Notes under the pieces: generated by a model
The model's input: only the letters and a program-made list of their open reading frames with translations
Database searches by the model: none
What the model was told of the DNA's origin: nothing
Program-made: the position numbers and the translations under genes
Shown here: one piece after another, positions 38,847 through 46,766 of the stretch
Layout of the letters: each line of letters starts with the position of its first letter
Numbering within the stretch: the first letter of the stretch is position 1
From: Streptomyces aurantiogriseus
Lineage (GTDB): Bacteria; Actinomycetota; Actinomycetes; Streptomycetales; Streptomycetaceae
Direction: 5' to 3'
Assembly: GCF_014649375.1 (NCBI RefSeq)
Contig: NZ_BMSX01000006.1
Span: forward strand, 124,001-188,000
DNA length: 64,000 nt

Positions 38847-40809
38847 GCTCCTCGACCACCTTCGCGATCTTCGCGATGGCCTCGTCGAACGGGATGCCGT
38901 TCTCCTGCGAGCCGTCGCGGTAGCGGAAGGACACCGAACCGTTGGACATGTCCTCGTCGCCCGCGATGACCATGAAGGGCACCTTCTGCTTCTGGGCGTT
39001 GCGGATCTTCTTCTGCATCCGGTCGGAGGAGGAGTCGACCTCGACCCGCAGCCCCTGCTTCTTGGCGGCCGCGGCGAACTTCTCCAGGTACTCCACGTGC
39101 CCGTCGCCGATCGGGATGCCGATCGCCTGCACCGGCGCCAGCCACGCCGGGAAGGCGCCCGCGTAGTGCTCCAGGAGCACCGCGAAGAAGCGCTCGATCG
39201 AGCCGAACAGGGCCCGGTGGATCATGACCGGACGCTGCTTGGAGCCGTCCGCGGAGGTGTACTCCAGGTCGAAGCGCTCCGGCAGGTTGAAGTCGAGCTG
39301 GATGGTCGACATCTGCCACGTGCGGCCGATGGCGTCCTTGGCCTGGACGGAGATCTTCGGGCCGTAGAAGGCGGCGCCACCCGGGTCCGGAACCAGCGGG
39401 AGACCCTGCTTCTCGGCGACCTTGCGCAGCGTCTCGGTCGCCTCCTCCCAGGCCTCGTCGGAGCCGACGAACTTCTCCGGGTCCTTGGTGGACAGCTCCA
39501 GGTAGAAGTCCTCCAGGCCGTAGTCGCGCAGCAGTTCCAGCACGAAGGTGAGCAGCTTGTCGAGCTCCTCGGACATCTGCTCACGCGTGCAGTAGATGTG
39601 CGCGTCGTCCTGGGTGAAGCCGCGGGCGCGGGTCAGGCCGTGCACGACGCCCGACTTCTCGTACCGGTACACGGTCCCGAACTCGAAGAGGCGCAGCGGC
39701 AGTTCACGGTACGAGCGACCGCGCGCGTCGAAGATCAGGTTGTGCATCGGGCAGTTCATGGGCTTGAGGTAGTAGTCCACGCCCTCGTCGAGCTGCATGG
39801 GCGGGTACATGCCCTCGGCGTACCAGTCGAGGTGGCCCGACGTCTCGAAGAGCTTCCCCTTCGTGGCGTGCGGGGTGTAGACGAACTCGTAGTCCGCCTC
39901 CTCGTGGCGGCGCCGCGAGTAGTCCTCCATCACCCGGCGGATGATGCCGCCCTTGGGGTGGAACACCGCGAGGCCGGAGCCGATCTGCTCCGGAATGGAG
40001 AACAGGTCCAGCTCGGAGCCCAGCTTGCGGTGGTCGCGCTTCTCGGCCTCGGCGAGGAAGTCGAGGTACGCCTTCAGCTCGTCCTTCGACGGCCAGGCGG
40101 TGCCGTAGATGCGCTGGAGCATCGGGTTCTTCTCGCTGCCGCGCCAGTAGGCGGCCGCGTTGCGCATCAGCTTGAACGCCGGGATGAGGCGGGTGGAGGG
40201 CAGGTGGGGACCGCGGCAGAGGTCCTTCCAGCACAGCTCGCCGGTCTTGGCGTCCAGGTTGTCGTAGATCGTCAGCTCACCGGCGCCGACCTCGACGTCC
40301 GCGCCGTCGTCGGAGGAGGCCGAGCCCTTGAGGCCGATCAGCTCCAGCTTGTAGGGCTCGTTCGCGAGCTCCTCACGGGCCGCCTCGTCGGTCACCACGC
40401 GGCGGGCGAACTTCTGCCCCCGCTTCTGGATCTCCTGCATCTTCTTCTCGACGGCCTTGAGATCCTCGGGCGTGAACGGCTTCTCGACGTCGAAGTCGTA
40501 GTAGAAGCCGTCCTTGACGGGCGGGCCGATGCCCAGCTTGGCCTCGGGGAAGAGCTCCTGCACGGCCTGCGCCATGACGTGCGCGGTGGAGTGGCGCAGG
40601 ATGTTGAGGCCGTCCTCGGAGGAGATCTCGACGCCCTCGACGGTCTCGCCGTCCTGGAGCTCGTAGGTGAGGTCCTTGAGCTCACCGCCCACGCGTGCGG
40701 CGATGATCGAGCGCTCGCCGGCGAAGAGGTCGGCGGCCGTGGTGCCCGTCGTCACCGTGCGCTCTTCCCGCTCGGAATCGCGTTGGATGATCACACGGAC
40801 GTCTGACAC
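38833..40809 (-). CDS. thrS: Threonyl-tRNA synthetase
   Basis: Class II synthetase, 658 residues, GTG start with CAGGAGAG 4 bases upstream. N-terminal TGS domain, then the editing domain with [11 protein letters not shown]; catalytic core with the zinc ligand in [11 protein letters not shown] and motif 2 in [18 protein letters not shown]. The anticodon-binding domain ends with [17 protein letters not shown]. Start choice: the frame is open 26 codons further, but the upstream residues are not ThrRS-like and overlap the RBS. No T-box is visible upstream. Confidence 0.97.
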   Translation of the reverse strand: MSDVRVIIQRDSEREERTVTTGTTAADLFAGERSIIAARVGGELKDLTYELQDGETVEGVEISSEDGLNILRHSTAHVMAQAVQELFPEAKLGIGPPVKDGFYYDFDVEKPFTPEDLKAVEKKMQEIQKRGQKFARRVVTDEAAREELANEPYKLELIGLKGSASSDDGADVEVGAGELTIYDNLDAKTGELCWKDLCRGPHLPSTRLIPAFKLMRNAAAYWRGSEKNPMLQRIYGTAWPSKDELKAYLDFLAEAEKRDHRKLGSELDLFSIPEQIGSGLAVFHPKGGIIRRVMEDYSRRRHEEADYEFVYTPHATKGKLFETSGHLDWYAEGMYPPMQLDEGVDYYLKPMNCPMHNLIFDARGRSYRELPLRLFEFGTVYRYEKSGVVHGLTRARGFTQDDAHIYCTREQMSEELDKLLTFVLELLRDYGLEDFYLELSTKDPEKFVGSDEAWEEATETLRKVAEKQGLPLVPDPGGAAFYGPKISVQAKDAIGRTWQMSTIQLDFNLPERFDLEYTSADGSKQRPVMIHRALFGSIERFFAVLLEHYAGAFPAWLAPVQAIGIPIGDGHVEYLEKFAAAAKKQGLRVEVDSSSDRMQKKIRNAQKQKVPFMVIAGDEDMSNGSVSFRYRDGSQENGIPFDEAIAKIAKVVEERAQV

Positions 40810-40930
40810 CGGTCTCTCCTGACTGCAGGTGGGGTGCGGCGCCATACCGGGAGCGCGCGCAATACCGGATCGTACCGACCCCGGCACCCCGACCGCGAAA
40901 CGGATGGCCTCCGCCCCGGCCTCCCCCGGC

Positions 40931-42151
40931 TCAGTCCTCTCCGCCGCAGGCCTCCTCGAAGAAGTCCAGATGCTCCTGGAGCGACTTCATCAGCCGGTCC
41001 CGCTCGGCGTCGTCCACCTGCACGGGTACGACCCCGGAGGCGCCGGTGAGCCGACGGAAGCCGCCCCGGCTCTCCAGCCGCCCCTGCACCCGCACCGGCA
41101 GTCCGACCAGGTGGGCCTGCCCGGCGATGCGGTAGTCCTCCTCGTCGAGGGTGAGCCGGACGTGCGGGATCTCGGCGCCGGCGAGCACCCGCAGCCGTAC
41201 GCTGCCCTCGCCACGCGGCCCCGACCTGCGCATCCGCACCACCGTGCCGGTGATCCGCACGGGCACGGAGGGCTCCTCACGGAGATAGCGGGCGCCGGCC
41301 TCGCGCAGCACGGCCAGGTCGCCCGGCGAGAACTCCACGGGCTCGGCCGTGGCCGCGCAGTCCTCGGGGACCCCCGCCGCGGGCGCCCACTCGACGGCGA
41401 TGCGCGCCCCCTCCGTACCGCGCACGAGGGCGATCAGCGCGTCGGTCAGCTCGCGGCTGGCACCGGCCTCGACCGCCCCGTCGAAGGCGTCCATGCCGCC
41501 GGTGGCCCGCTGGTAGTCGATGGCCTCGCGGACGGCGTAGAGGGCCTGGTGGAGGCGTACGGCGAGGGGACGTCCCGCCTCGACCGGCACGAAGGCGGTC
41601 AGTCGGCGCCCCCCGGCCGCGGTGCCGACGAGGACACTCTCCAGCATCACGCCGGCCGTACGGCGGTGCCGGGCGCCGTAGTAACCGGCCCGCGCACGTG
41701 TGGCGAGGGCGCCGGCGAGGAGCATCTGCCGGGCGGCGCCGCGCAGCTGTTCCTCGACGGCCCAGGAGGCGGTGTCGGCGGGCCCGGCCGGTGTGTCCCG
41801 CCACCAGCGGATCTCGTCGCTGGGGACGGCCAGGCCCACGAGCACCTCGCGGGCGGCGGGTGTCTGGCTGCGGGCGAGGGCCTGGAGCGCCTCGCCGAGC
41901 AGGTCGTCGCTGTCGGGGAAGGCGCGGGTCTCGGGAACGAGCAGGCTGGTTCCGCTGCCGCCCGGTCCGGGCGGGGTCCAGCGGCCGTAGCGTCCGACGG
42001 CGCCGCCGCGTCGCTGCCAGCCGTGCCGGCGCAGGAGGGCGCCGAGGACGGCCGGGTCGACCTCGGCGGGCTCGGGGGGACGGTTCCAGGCGGCCTCGAC
42101 GGGGTGCGGTCGTACCGGCCGCAGAGGTTCGTCGAGCGGACGGTGCGTCAT
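40931..42151 (-). CDS. Unrecognised protein coupled to the DUF4365 gene
   Basis: 406 residues. No family recognised. The N-terminal quarter is Pro/Arg rich, followed by a mixed alpha/beta central region (about 95-290) with [20 protein letters not shown] and [18 protein letters not shown]. The C-terminal about 110 residues (from [16 protein letters not shown] through [14 protein letters not shown] to VVPVQVDD) alternate short hydrophobic strands with Gly turns like an OB-type beta-barrel. No signal peptide or membrane helix. Its ATG overlaps the DUF4365 stop, so the two are made together. A nucleic-acid-binding partner is a guess from the barrel-like end. Confidence 0.8.
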   Translation of the reverse strand: MTHRPLDEPLRPVRPHPVEAAWNRPPEPAEVDPAVLGALLRRHGWQRRGGAVGRYGRWTPPGPGGSGTSLLVPETRAFPDSDDLLGEALQALARSQTPAAREVLVGLAVPSDEIRWWRDTPAGPADTASWAVEEQLRGAARQMLLAGALATRARAGYYGARHRRTAGVMLESVLVGTAAGGRRLTAFVPVEAGRPLAVRLHQALYAVREAIDYQRATGGMDAFDGAVEAGASRELTDALIALVRGTEGARIAVEWAPAAGVPEDCAATAEPVEFSPGDLAVLREAGARYLREEPSVPVRITGTVVRMRRSGPRGEGSVRLRVLAGAEIPHVRLTLDEEDYRIAGQAHLVGLPVRVQGRLESRGGFRRLTGASGVVPVQVDDAERDRLMKSLQEHLDFFEEACGGED

Positions 42152-42714
42152 GGTCTGCCTCCCGTCCCGACCCGCGTCATGATCTCGCACAGCGCCCGGT
42201 CGTCGAAGATGCGTGTGGTCGGTATCCGCACGGTGGTCCGGGTCCGGCCGGTGATCGGGTGGCCGGCGAGGTTGACCCAGTAGCAGCAGTGCCGCAGGTC
42301 GAGCCGGTCGTGGCCGGCGCGCAGCCACTGGTCCTGGGACCGGGGGACGATCATCACGACGAGGATCTTGTGCACCGAGACCGGGGTGCGGGCGAGCTTG
42401 CGCAAGTGGTCGTTGTCGAGCGTGAAGGAGAAGGACCGGCCCGGTGGGTTGGGCGGGATCTGGTATGTGGCCTTCAGCTGCACCTTGATGGTCACCTCGT
42501 CGTCGACGGTGTGCCCCGGGGCGCTGTGACTGACGTGCCAGTCGATGCCGTTGTCGGGAAAGGGCTGGGACAGCGAACAGCCCGCGGCCGCAGCGACCGC
42601 GTGGAGGTAACCCACCTGCAGTGTCTCCATGCAGGCGGTGGTGGCGAGTGTGCCGCGATGGGGGCCCGCATGCTCGGGCAGCAGCCCGCCCCGCTCGGGC
42701 TGCGCTATCGCCAT
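42148..42714 (-). CDS. DUF4365 domain protein, possible PD-(D/E)XK-like nuclease
   Basis: 188 residues from an ATG giving MAIAQPERGG. It carries features seen in DUF4365: DNGIDWHVS followed after 20 residues by TIKVQLKATYQ, a D...QxK pattern resembling the active-site arrangement of PD-(D/E)XK nucleases, and then YWVNLAG and RIFDDRALCEIM. Several DUF4365 proteins occur next to defence genes, but function is not established. It is first in a two-gene unit, overlapping the 406-residue partner by ATGA, and divergent from an exonuclease gene 192 bases away. Nuclease role is inference. Confidence 0.78.
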   Translation of the reverse strand: MAIAQPERGGLLPEHAGPHRGTLATTACMETLQVGYLHAVAAAAGCSLSQPFPDNGIDWHVSHSAPGHTVDDEVTIKVQLKATYQIPPNPPGRSFSFTLDNDHLRKLARTPVSVHKILVVMIVPRSQDQWLRAGHDRLDLRHCCYWVNLAGHPITGRTRTTVRIPTTRIFDDRALCEIMTRVGTGGRP

Positions 42715-42906
42715 GACCAACAGCCTTCCAAGCAAAGAGGATCCCCGCACCGGGGGCCGATCGAAATTCCGCGTCGAGCCCCTGAACTGCAAAGACCCGT
42801 ACTCCTGTTGTGTCCTCCCGGCGTACGGCGCAAACAGCCCGGGTATCACCAAACGGGCAGAAGACGGGGCGTCAGCTGCCGTGGGTGAACGAGGGGTTGT
42901 GTTGGT

Positions 42907-43632
42907 ATGGCGTGCTGGTACGAGGGCCCTTTGGCGGCGTTCGACACGGAGACGACAGGAGTGGACGTCGAGACCGACCGGATCGTGTCGGCCGCGCTCG
43001 TCGTCCAGGACGCGCCGGGCACCCGGCCGCGGGTGAGCCGCTGGCTGGTGAACCCGGGCGTGCCGGTGCCCGAGGCGGCGACGGCGGTGCACGGGCTGAC
43101 GGAGGATCACCTGCACCGCAACGGCCGCTGGCCGGCGCCGGTGATGTACGAGATAGCCGAGCTGCTCGCCGAACAGGCGGCCGCGGGACGGCCGTTGGTG
43201 GTGATGAACGCGCCGTTCGACCTGACGCTGCTCGACCGCGAGCTGCGCCGGCACCGCGCCTCCTCACTGGGCCACTGGCTGGAGCCGGCGCCGCTGCGGG
43301 TGCTGGATCCCCGGGTGCTGGACAAGCACCTGGACCGCTACCGCAAGGGCCGGCGCACGCTCACCGACCTGTGCGCGCACTACGGCGTCCAGCTGGCCGA
43401 CGCGCACGACGCCGCAGCGGACGCGGTGGCCGCGCTGGAGGTCGTCCGGGCGCTGGGCCGGCGGTTCGCGGCGCGGCTGGAGCGGCTGTCCCCCGCGGAA
43501 CTGCACGCGCTGCAGACGTCCTGGCACGCGGCGCAGGCGCGCGGACTGCAGGCGTGGTTCGCGCGCAGCGGCTCACCGGAGACGGTGGACACGTCGTGGC
43601 CCCTGCGTCCGGCGCTGTCCGCGGCGGCATGA
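42907..43632 (+). CDS. DnaQ-like DEDDh 3'-5' exonuclease
   Basis: 241 residues, ATG preceded by GAGGGG. The exonuclease motifs are ExoI DTETTGVD, ExoII NAPFDLTLLD and ExoIII HDAAADAVA (DEDDh type). It resembles free-standing exonucleases of actinobacteria such as the DNA polymerase III epsilon-like proteins, not the replicative subunit. Residues after 180 form a helical tail. Divergent from the DUF4365 pair; convergent with tRNA-Val. Confidence 0.9.
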   Translation: MACWYEGPLAAFDTETTGVDVETDRIVSAALVVQDAPGTRPRVSRWLVNPGVPVPEAATAVHGLTEDHLHRNGRWPAPVMYEIAELLAEQAAAGRPLVVMNAPFDLTLLDRELRRHRASSLGHWLEPAPLRVLDPRVLDKHLDRYRKGRRTLTDLCAHYGVQLADAHDAAADAVAALEVVRALGRRFAARLERLSPAELHALQTSWHAAQARGLQAWFARSGSPETVDTSWPLRPALSAAA

Positions 43633-43634
43633 AG

Positions 43635-43665
43635 AAGGCCGGTCCGCGTGGTGCGGACCGGCCTT
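43635..43665. terminator. Hairpin terminator between exonuclease and tRNA-Val
   Basis: AAGGCCGGTCCGC (43635-43647) pairs perfectly with GCGGACCGGCCTT (43653-43665), 5-base loop, followed by T on plus and A-flanked on minus. It can end the exonuclease mRNA and the minus-strand tRNA transcript. Confidence 0.8.
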
Positions 43666-43671
43666 TCCCGG

Positions 43672-43743
43672 TGGGCGATACTGGGTTCGAACCAGTGACC
43701 TCTTCGGTGTGAACGAAGCGCTCTCCCACTGAGCTAATCGCCC
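43672..43743 (-). tRNA. tRNA-Val (anticodon CAC), copy 1
   Basis: 72-nt cloverleaf on minus: acceptor GGGCGAT/ATCGCCC with discriminator A, D arm GCTCAGTGGGAGAGC, anticodon stem CTTCG/CGAAG with loop TTCACAC, and T arm CTGGTTCGAACCCAG. No encoded CCA. It is identical to the copy at 54053-54124. Confidence 0.97.
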
Positions 43744-43756
43744 GGGAACGCACTGA

Positions 43757-43786
43757 ACAATACAGGTCCCCGCGGGTTTCCTTCAA
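43757..43786 (-). promoter_or_regulatory. Putative tRNA-Val promoter
   Basis: On minus, TTGAAG (43781-43786) and TATTGT (43757-43762) with an 18-base spacer, placing the start a few bases before the tRNA 5' end. The -35 box overlaps the SRPBCC gene stop codon region. Confidence 0.5.
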
Positions 43787-44229
43787 ACCGCTTGCAGGTA
43801 CGCCGCCAGCCCGCGCCGCCCGGCGCGCATCATCAGCCAGTGGTTGACGCGGAAGAACGGCCGACCCGGCACGGCGAACCACCTGAGCAGCGGCTTGTTC
43901 ACGTCGACGACCTGGTCGTAGCGGGCGAGGCTGCCGGGGCCGCCGGCGGTGACCGTCCAGCGCGCCCAGCCCTCGACGTCCCCGGACACCGCGATCTCCA
44001 GCACCCCGGCCGCCGGATCGCGCCGCGTCTCACGCACGGTGAAGGTCAGGGCGTACGGCAGGAGCGAGCGGACCGTGATGACGCCGGTGGTGTCGCCGAG
44101 CCGGGTCACCTCGCGGACCTGGGGCCACCAGCGGGGATAGTCCTCCGGCCGCTCCAGGGCCGCGTAGACGGTCGCGGGTGGCGCGGGCAGCGGCCACAGG
44201 CTGCGGAAGCGGTAGTGCGTCCAGTCCAT
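43783..44229 (-). CDS. SRPBCC/polyketide cyclase-like ligand-binding protein
   Basis: 148 residues from ATG (MDWTHYRFRSLW). The START/SRPBCC fold pattern is visible: YRFRSLWPLPAPPATVYAALERPEDYPRWWPQV, a beta segment GVITVRSLLPYALTF, and a C-terminal helix with VNHWLMMRAGRRGLAAYL. No catalytic residues can be named; such proteins bind hydrophobic ligands or act as cyclases/aromatases. Monocistronic, divergent from the large membrane protein (95 bases). Confidence 0.8.
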   Translation of the reverse strand: MDWTHYRFRSLWPLPAPPATVYAALERPEDYPRWWPQVREVTRLGDTTGVITVRSLLPYALTFTVRETRRDPAAGVLEIAVSGDVEGWARWTVTAGGPGSLARYDQVVDVNKPLLRWFAVPGRPFFRVNHWLMMRAGRRGLAAYLQAV

Positions 44230-44323
44230 GGGCCGAGTGTGCCGGTACCCGGGCCGGAATCTGAGTAGGGACTGAGTAGCCGTGCTCATGCCGTACGACG
44301 TGACGCCGACCACACTCCGATCC

Positions 44324-46660
44324 ATGACGCACATTCCCTCCCCGGCCGAGGAGCTGCGGCTCATCGACACCGAGCTGTGGCAACTGGACGCCCGCCGCGC
44401 CCAGTTGCTCACGCGCCGGGCCTGGCTGATCGCCGCGCTCCAGCGGGAGCAGCAGCCGACGCCGGCGCCCCGCGCCGAACCGCGCCCGGAGGCGACCGCC
44501 CCGCGCGTCCAGAACGTCCTTCTGCTGCTCGGCGGGGTCCTGCTCACCATCGCGGCGATCGCGTTCACGCTGGTCAGCTGGGGTCACCTGGGGATCGCCG
44601 GGCGGGCCCTGGTGCTCGGCACGGTCACCCTGGCCGTGCTCGCCGCGCCGGTGCCCCTGCTGAAGCGTGGGCTGCGCTCCACGGCGGAGTCGGTGGCCGG
44701 CCTGGGACTCGTGCTGACGGTCCTGGACTCCTACGCGCTGCACGAGGCGGCCCTCACCGGCACCGACGGCACGGGCTACGCCGCGGTCGCGTCGGCGGTG
44801 CTGGCGGGGCTCTGGGCGGGGTACGCCCGTGGACTCGGGGCGCTGCGCCTGCCCCTGCCCGCCGCGCTGGTCGCCGCTCAACTCCCTCTGCCCCTCGGGG
44901 CGTTCGCGGCCGGCGCGGACCCGTACGCCGTCACCGCGGCGCTGCTGATGACATCCGGCCTCGACGCGGTGATCGCGCTCCGGGCGACCGCCCGTTCCGT
45001 GCGCGTCACCACCGCGGTCGGCGCATACGGCCTGGGCGGCTGGGGCGTACTGGCGGCCGGCTGGCTGTCCTGGACGGCCTCCGGTCCGAGCGCCGCCGCC
45101 CGTGCGGCGGCGCTCCTCACCCTCGCGGCGGCCATCGCGCTCGGCGCCGCCCGGCGGCTGCCGCAGCCGGCCGTCGCGCGGGGCACGGCGTCGGCCGGCG
45201 GTCTGCTGCTGGTGGCGGCGGGCGGCGGCCTGCTGCGGACGGCGCTGCCCGGCGGCTGGACGGTCCCCGCCCATCTGCTCTGCGGCATCGCGCTGCTTGC
45301 GGCGGTACGAGGCCGGCTCCCCGAGCCGGTGCGCCGCGGCCTCGTCCAGGCTTCCGCCGCGGTGCAGGCGCTGGCGGTGCTGTGGGCCGTACCGCTGGTC
45401 CTGGTCACGCTGCTGGGCCCGCTCGGCTGGATCGAGCGGCCTTGGTCGGGCGTGCCCTCGGACGCCCGCGCCGCGGTGACCGTCCACACGCCCTGGCCGC
45501 CGTACCCGGGCCAGGCGCTCCTCGTCCTGGTGACGGTCGCGGCCGTGCTCGCGCTGGCCGTCCGGAACGAGATCTGGCGCCCGCGGGCGCTGACCGGCGC
45601 GCTGGGCCTGGCCTGGGCGGCCTGCGTGGCCGTTCCGGCGGTGCTGGAACTCCCCTACGTGCTCACGCTGTTGCTCCTGGGTGCTGTGACAGCGGCGGCG
45701 GTCTTCCTGCCCACGCCGTGGACCGCCACCGCGTTCGGACTGGCCACCTCCCTCAACCTCTGCTTCCTCTCCCTCGCCTCGCAGAGCGCGACCTTGACCG
45801 TGCTCTCGGCCCTGACCGCTCTGTTCGTGACCGTGTCGGGGCGGCCGCGCCTCACCCCGGTCATGGCCCCGGCCGCGCTGCTCCACGCCACCGCGCTGGC
45901 CTGCGCGACGGGCGCGGCGGCGGACTGGCAGCCCGCACACACGGCGCTGCTGGTCCTCGTGGTCCCCCTGGCCGCGGCCCTGCTCGCCGCCCGGTTCGGG
46001 GAGTCCCCGGCGACCGTGCCGGTGGAGGTGACGGGCGCGGTCGCCGGACTCCTCGCCGTGGGTCTCGCGCTCACCGACCTCCCGATGCTGGCCCTGGTGC
46101 TGTCCTCGGCCGGAGTGATCGCCGCGGGCACGGCGGCCCGCCCCGACCGCCGCCCTGTCGGATACGCGGCCGCCGCCCTGTTCCTCCTGGCCACCTGGGT
46201 CAGGCTCGCCGCCTGGGACGTCACCACACCGGAGGCGTACACGCTCCCCGTGAGCGTCCCGGCGCTGCTCGTCGGCGCCTGGCGCCGGCACCGCGAGCCG
46301 CGGACCTCGTCCTGGACGGCCTACGGTCCCGGCCTCGCCGCCACGCTGCTGCCGAGCCTCGCCGCCGCCTGGGGCGACCCGCAGTGGACGCGCCCGCTGC
46401 TGCTGGGCGCGGCGGCCTTGCTGGTCACGCTGCTCGGCGCCCGGCACCGCCTCCAGGCCCCGCTGGTCCTCGGCGGCACGGCGCTGGTCCTGGACGCGCT
46501 GCACGAGCTGGCCCCCTACCTGGTCCAGGCGGCCGACGCGCTCCCCCGCTGGGTACCTCCCGCGCTCGCCGGACTCCTGCTGCTCACCGTCGGGGCGACG
46601 TACGAGCGGCGGATCCGGGACGTCCGGCGGGTGCGGGAGGTCCTGGGGAAGCTGAACTGA
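44324..46660 (+). CDS. SCO7613-type multi-pass membrane protein
   Basis: 778 residues from ATG at 44324; an in-frame GTG at 44282 would add 14 residues, and neither has a strong RBS. The N-terminus (1-60) is a short Arg/Leu amphipathic helix (ELRLIDTELWQLDARRAQLL), then more than 20 hydrophobic segments, very Ala/Leu rich, to the end (YERRIRDVRRVREVLGKLN). It resembles the Streptomyces family named after SCO7613; function unknown. Not a transporter with recognisable signature motifs. A charge pattern WGHLG after helix 2 recurs in the family. Confidence 0.82.
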   Translation: MTHIPSPAEELRLIDTELWQLDARRAQLLTRRAWLIAALQREQQPTPAPRAEPRPEATAPRVQNVLLLLGGVLLTIAAIAFTLVSWGHLGIAGRALVLGTVTLAVLAAPVPLLKRGLRSTAESVAGLGLVLTVLDSYALHEAALTGTDGTGYAAVASAVLAGLWAGYARGLGALRLPLPAALVAAQLPLPLGAFAAGADPYAVTAALLMTSGLDAVIALRATARSVRVTTAVGAYGLGGWGVLAAGWLSWTASGPSAAARAAALLTLAAAIALGAARRLPQPAVARGTASAGGLLLVAAGGGLLRTALPGGWTVPAHLLCGIALLAAVRGRLPEPVRRGLVQASAAVQALAVLWAVPLVLVTLLGPLGWIERPWSGVPSDARAAVTVHTPWPPYPGQALLVLVTVAAVLALAVRNEIWRPRALTGALGLAWAACVAVPAVLELPYVLTLLLLGAVTAAAVFLPTPWTATAFGLATSLNLCFLSLASQSATLTVLSALTALFVTVSGRPRLTPVMAPAALLHATALACATGAAADWQPAHTALLVLVVPLAAALLAARFGESPATVPVEVTGAVAGLLAVGLALTDLPMLALVLSSAGVIAAGTAARPDRRPVGYAAAALFLLATWVRLAAWDVTTPEAYTLPVSVPALLVGAWRRHREPRTSSWTAYGPGLAATLLPSLAAAWGDPQWTRPLLLGAAALLVTLLGARHRLQAPLVLGGTALVLDALHELAPYLVQAADALPRWVPPALAGLLLLTVGATYERRIRDVRRVREVLGKLN

Positions 46661-46738
46661 AGCGCCCCGAAAGGAGCGCGGGGCTGTATCACTGTGCGGC
46701 TCCGCCGCGGGGGCGCGGCCGGCCACAGCCGGCCCGCA
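46661..46738. repeat. Streptomyces-type GC-rich intergenic repeat with hairpins
   Basis: A sequence starting AGCGCCCCGAAAGGAGCGCG and containing CGGCTCCGCCGCGGGGGC and GGCCGG-CCACAG-CCGGCC (46717-46734). This composite recurs widely in streptomycete intergenic regions (known by recollection). It begins directly after the stop of the membrane protein, between convergent genes, and likely terminates both. Confidence 0.65.
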
Positions 46739-46766
46739 GTTCCCCCACGGCCTCACCCGCGGAGCG

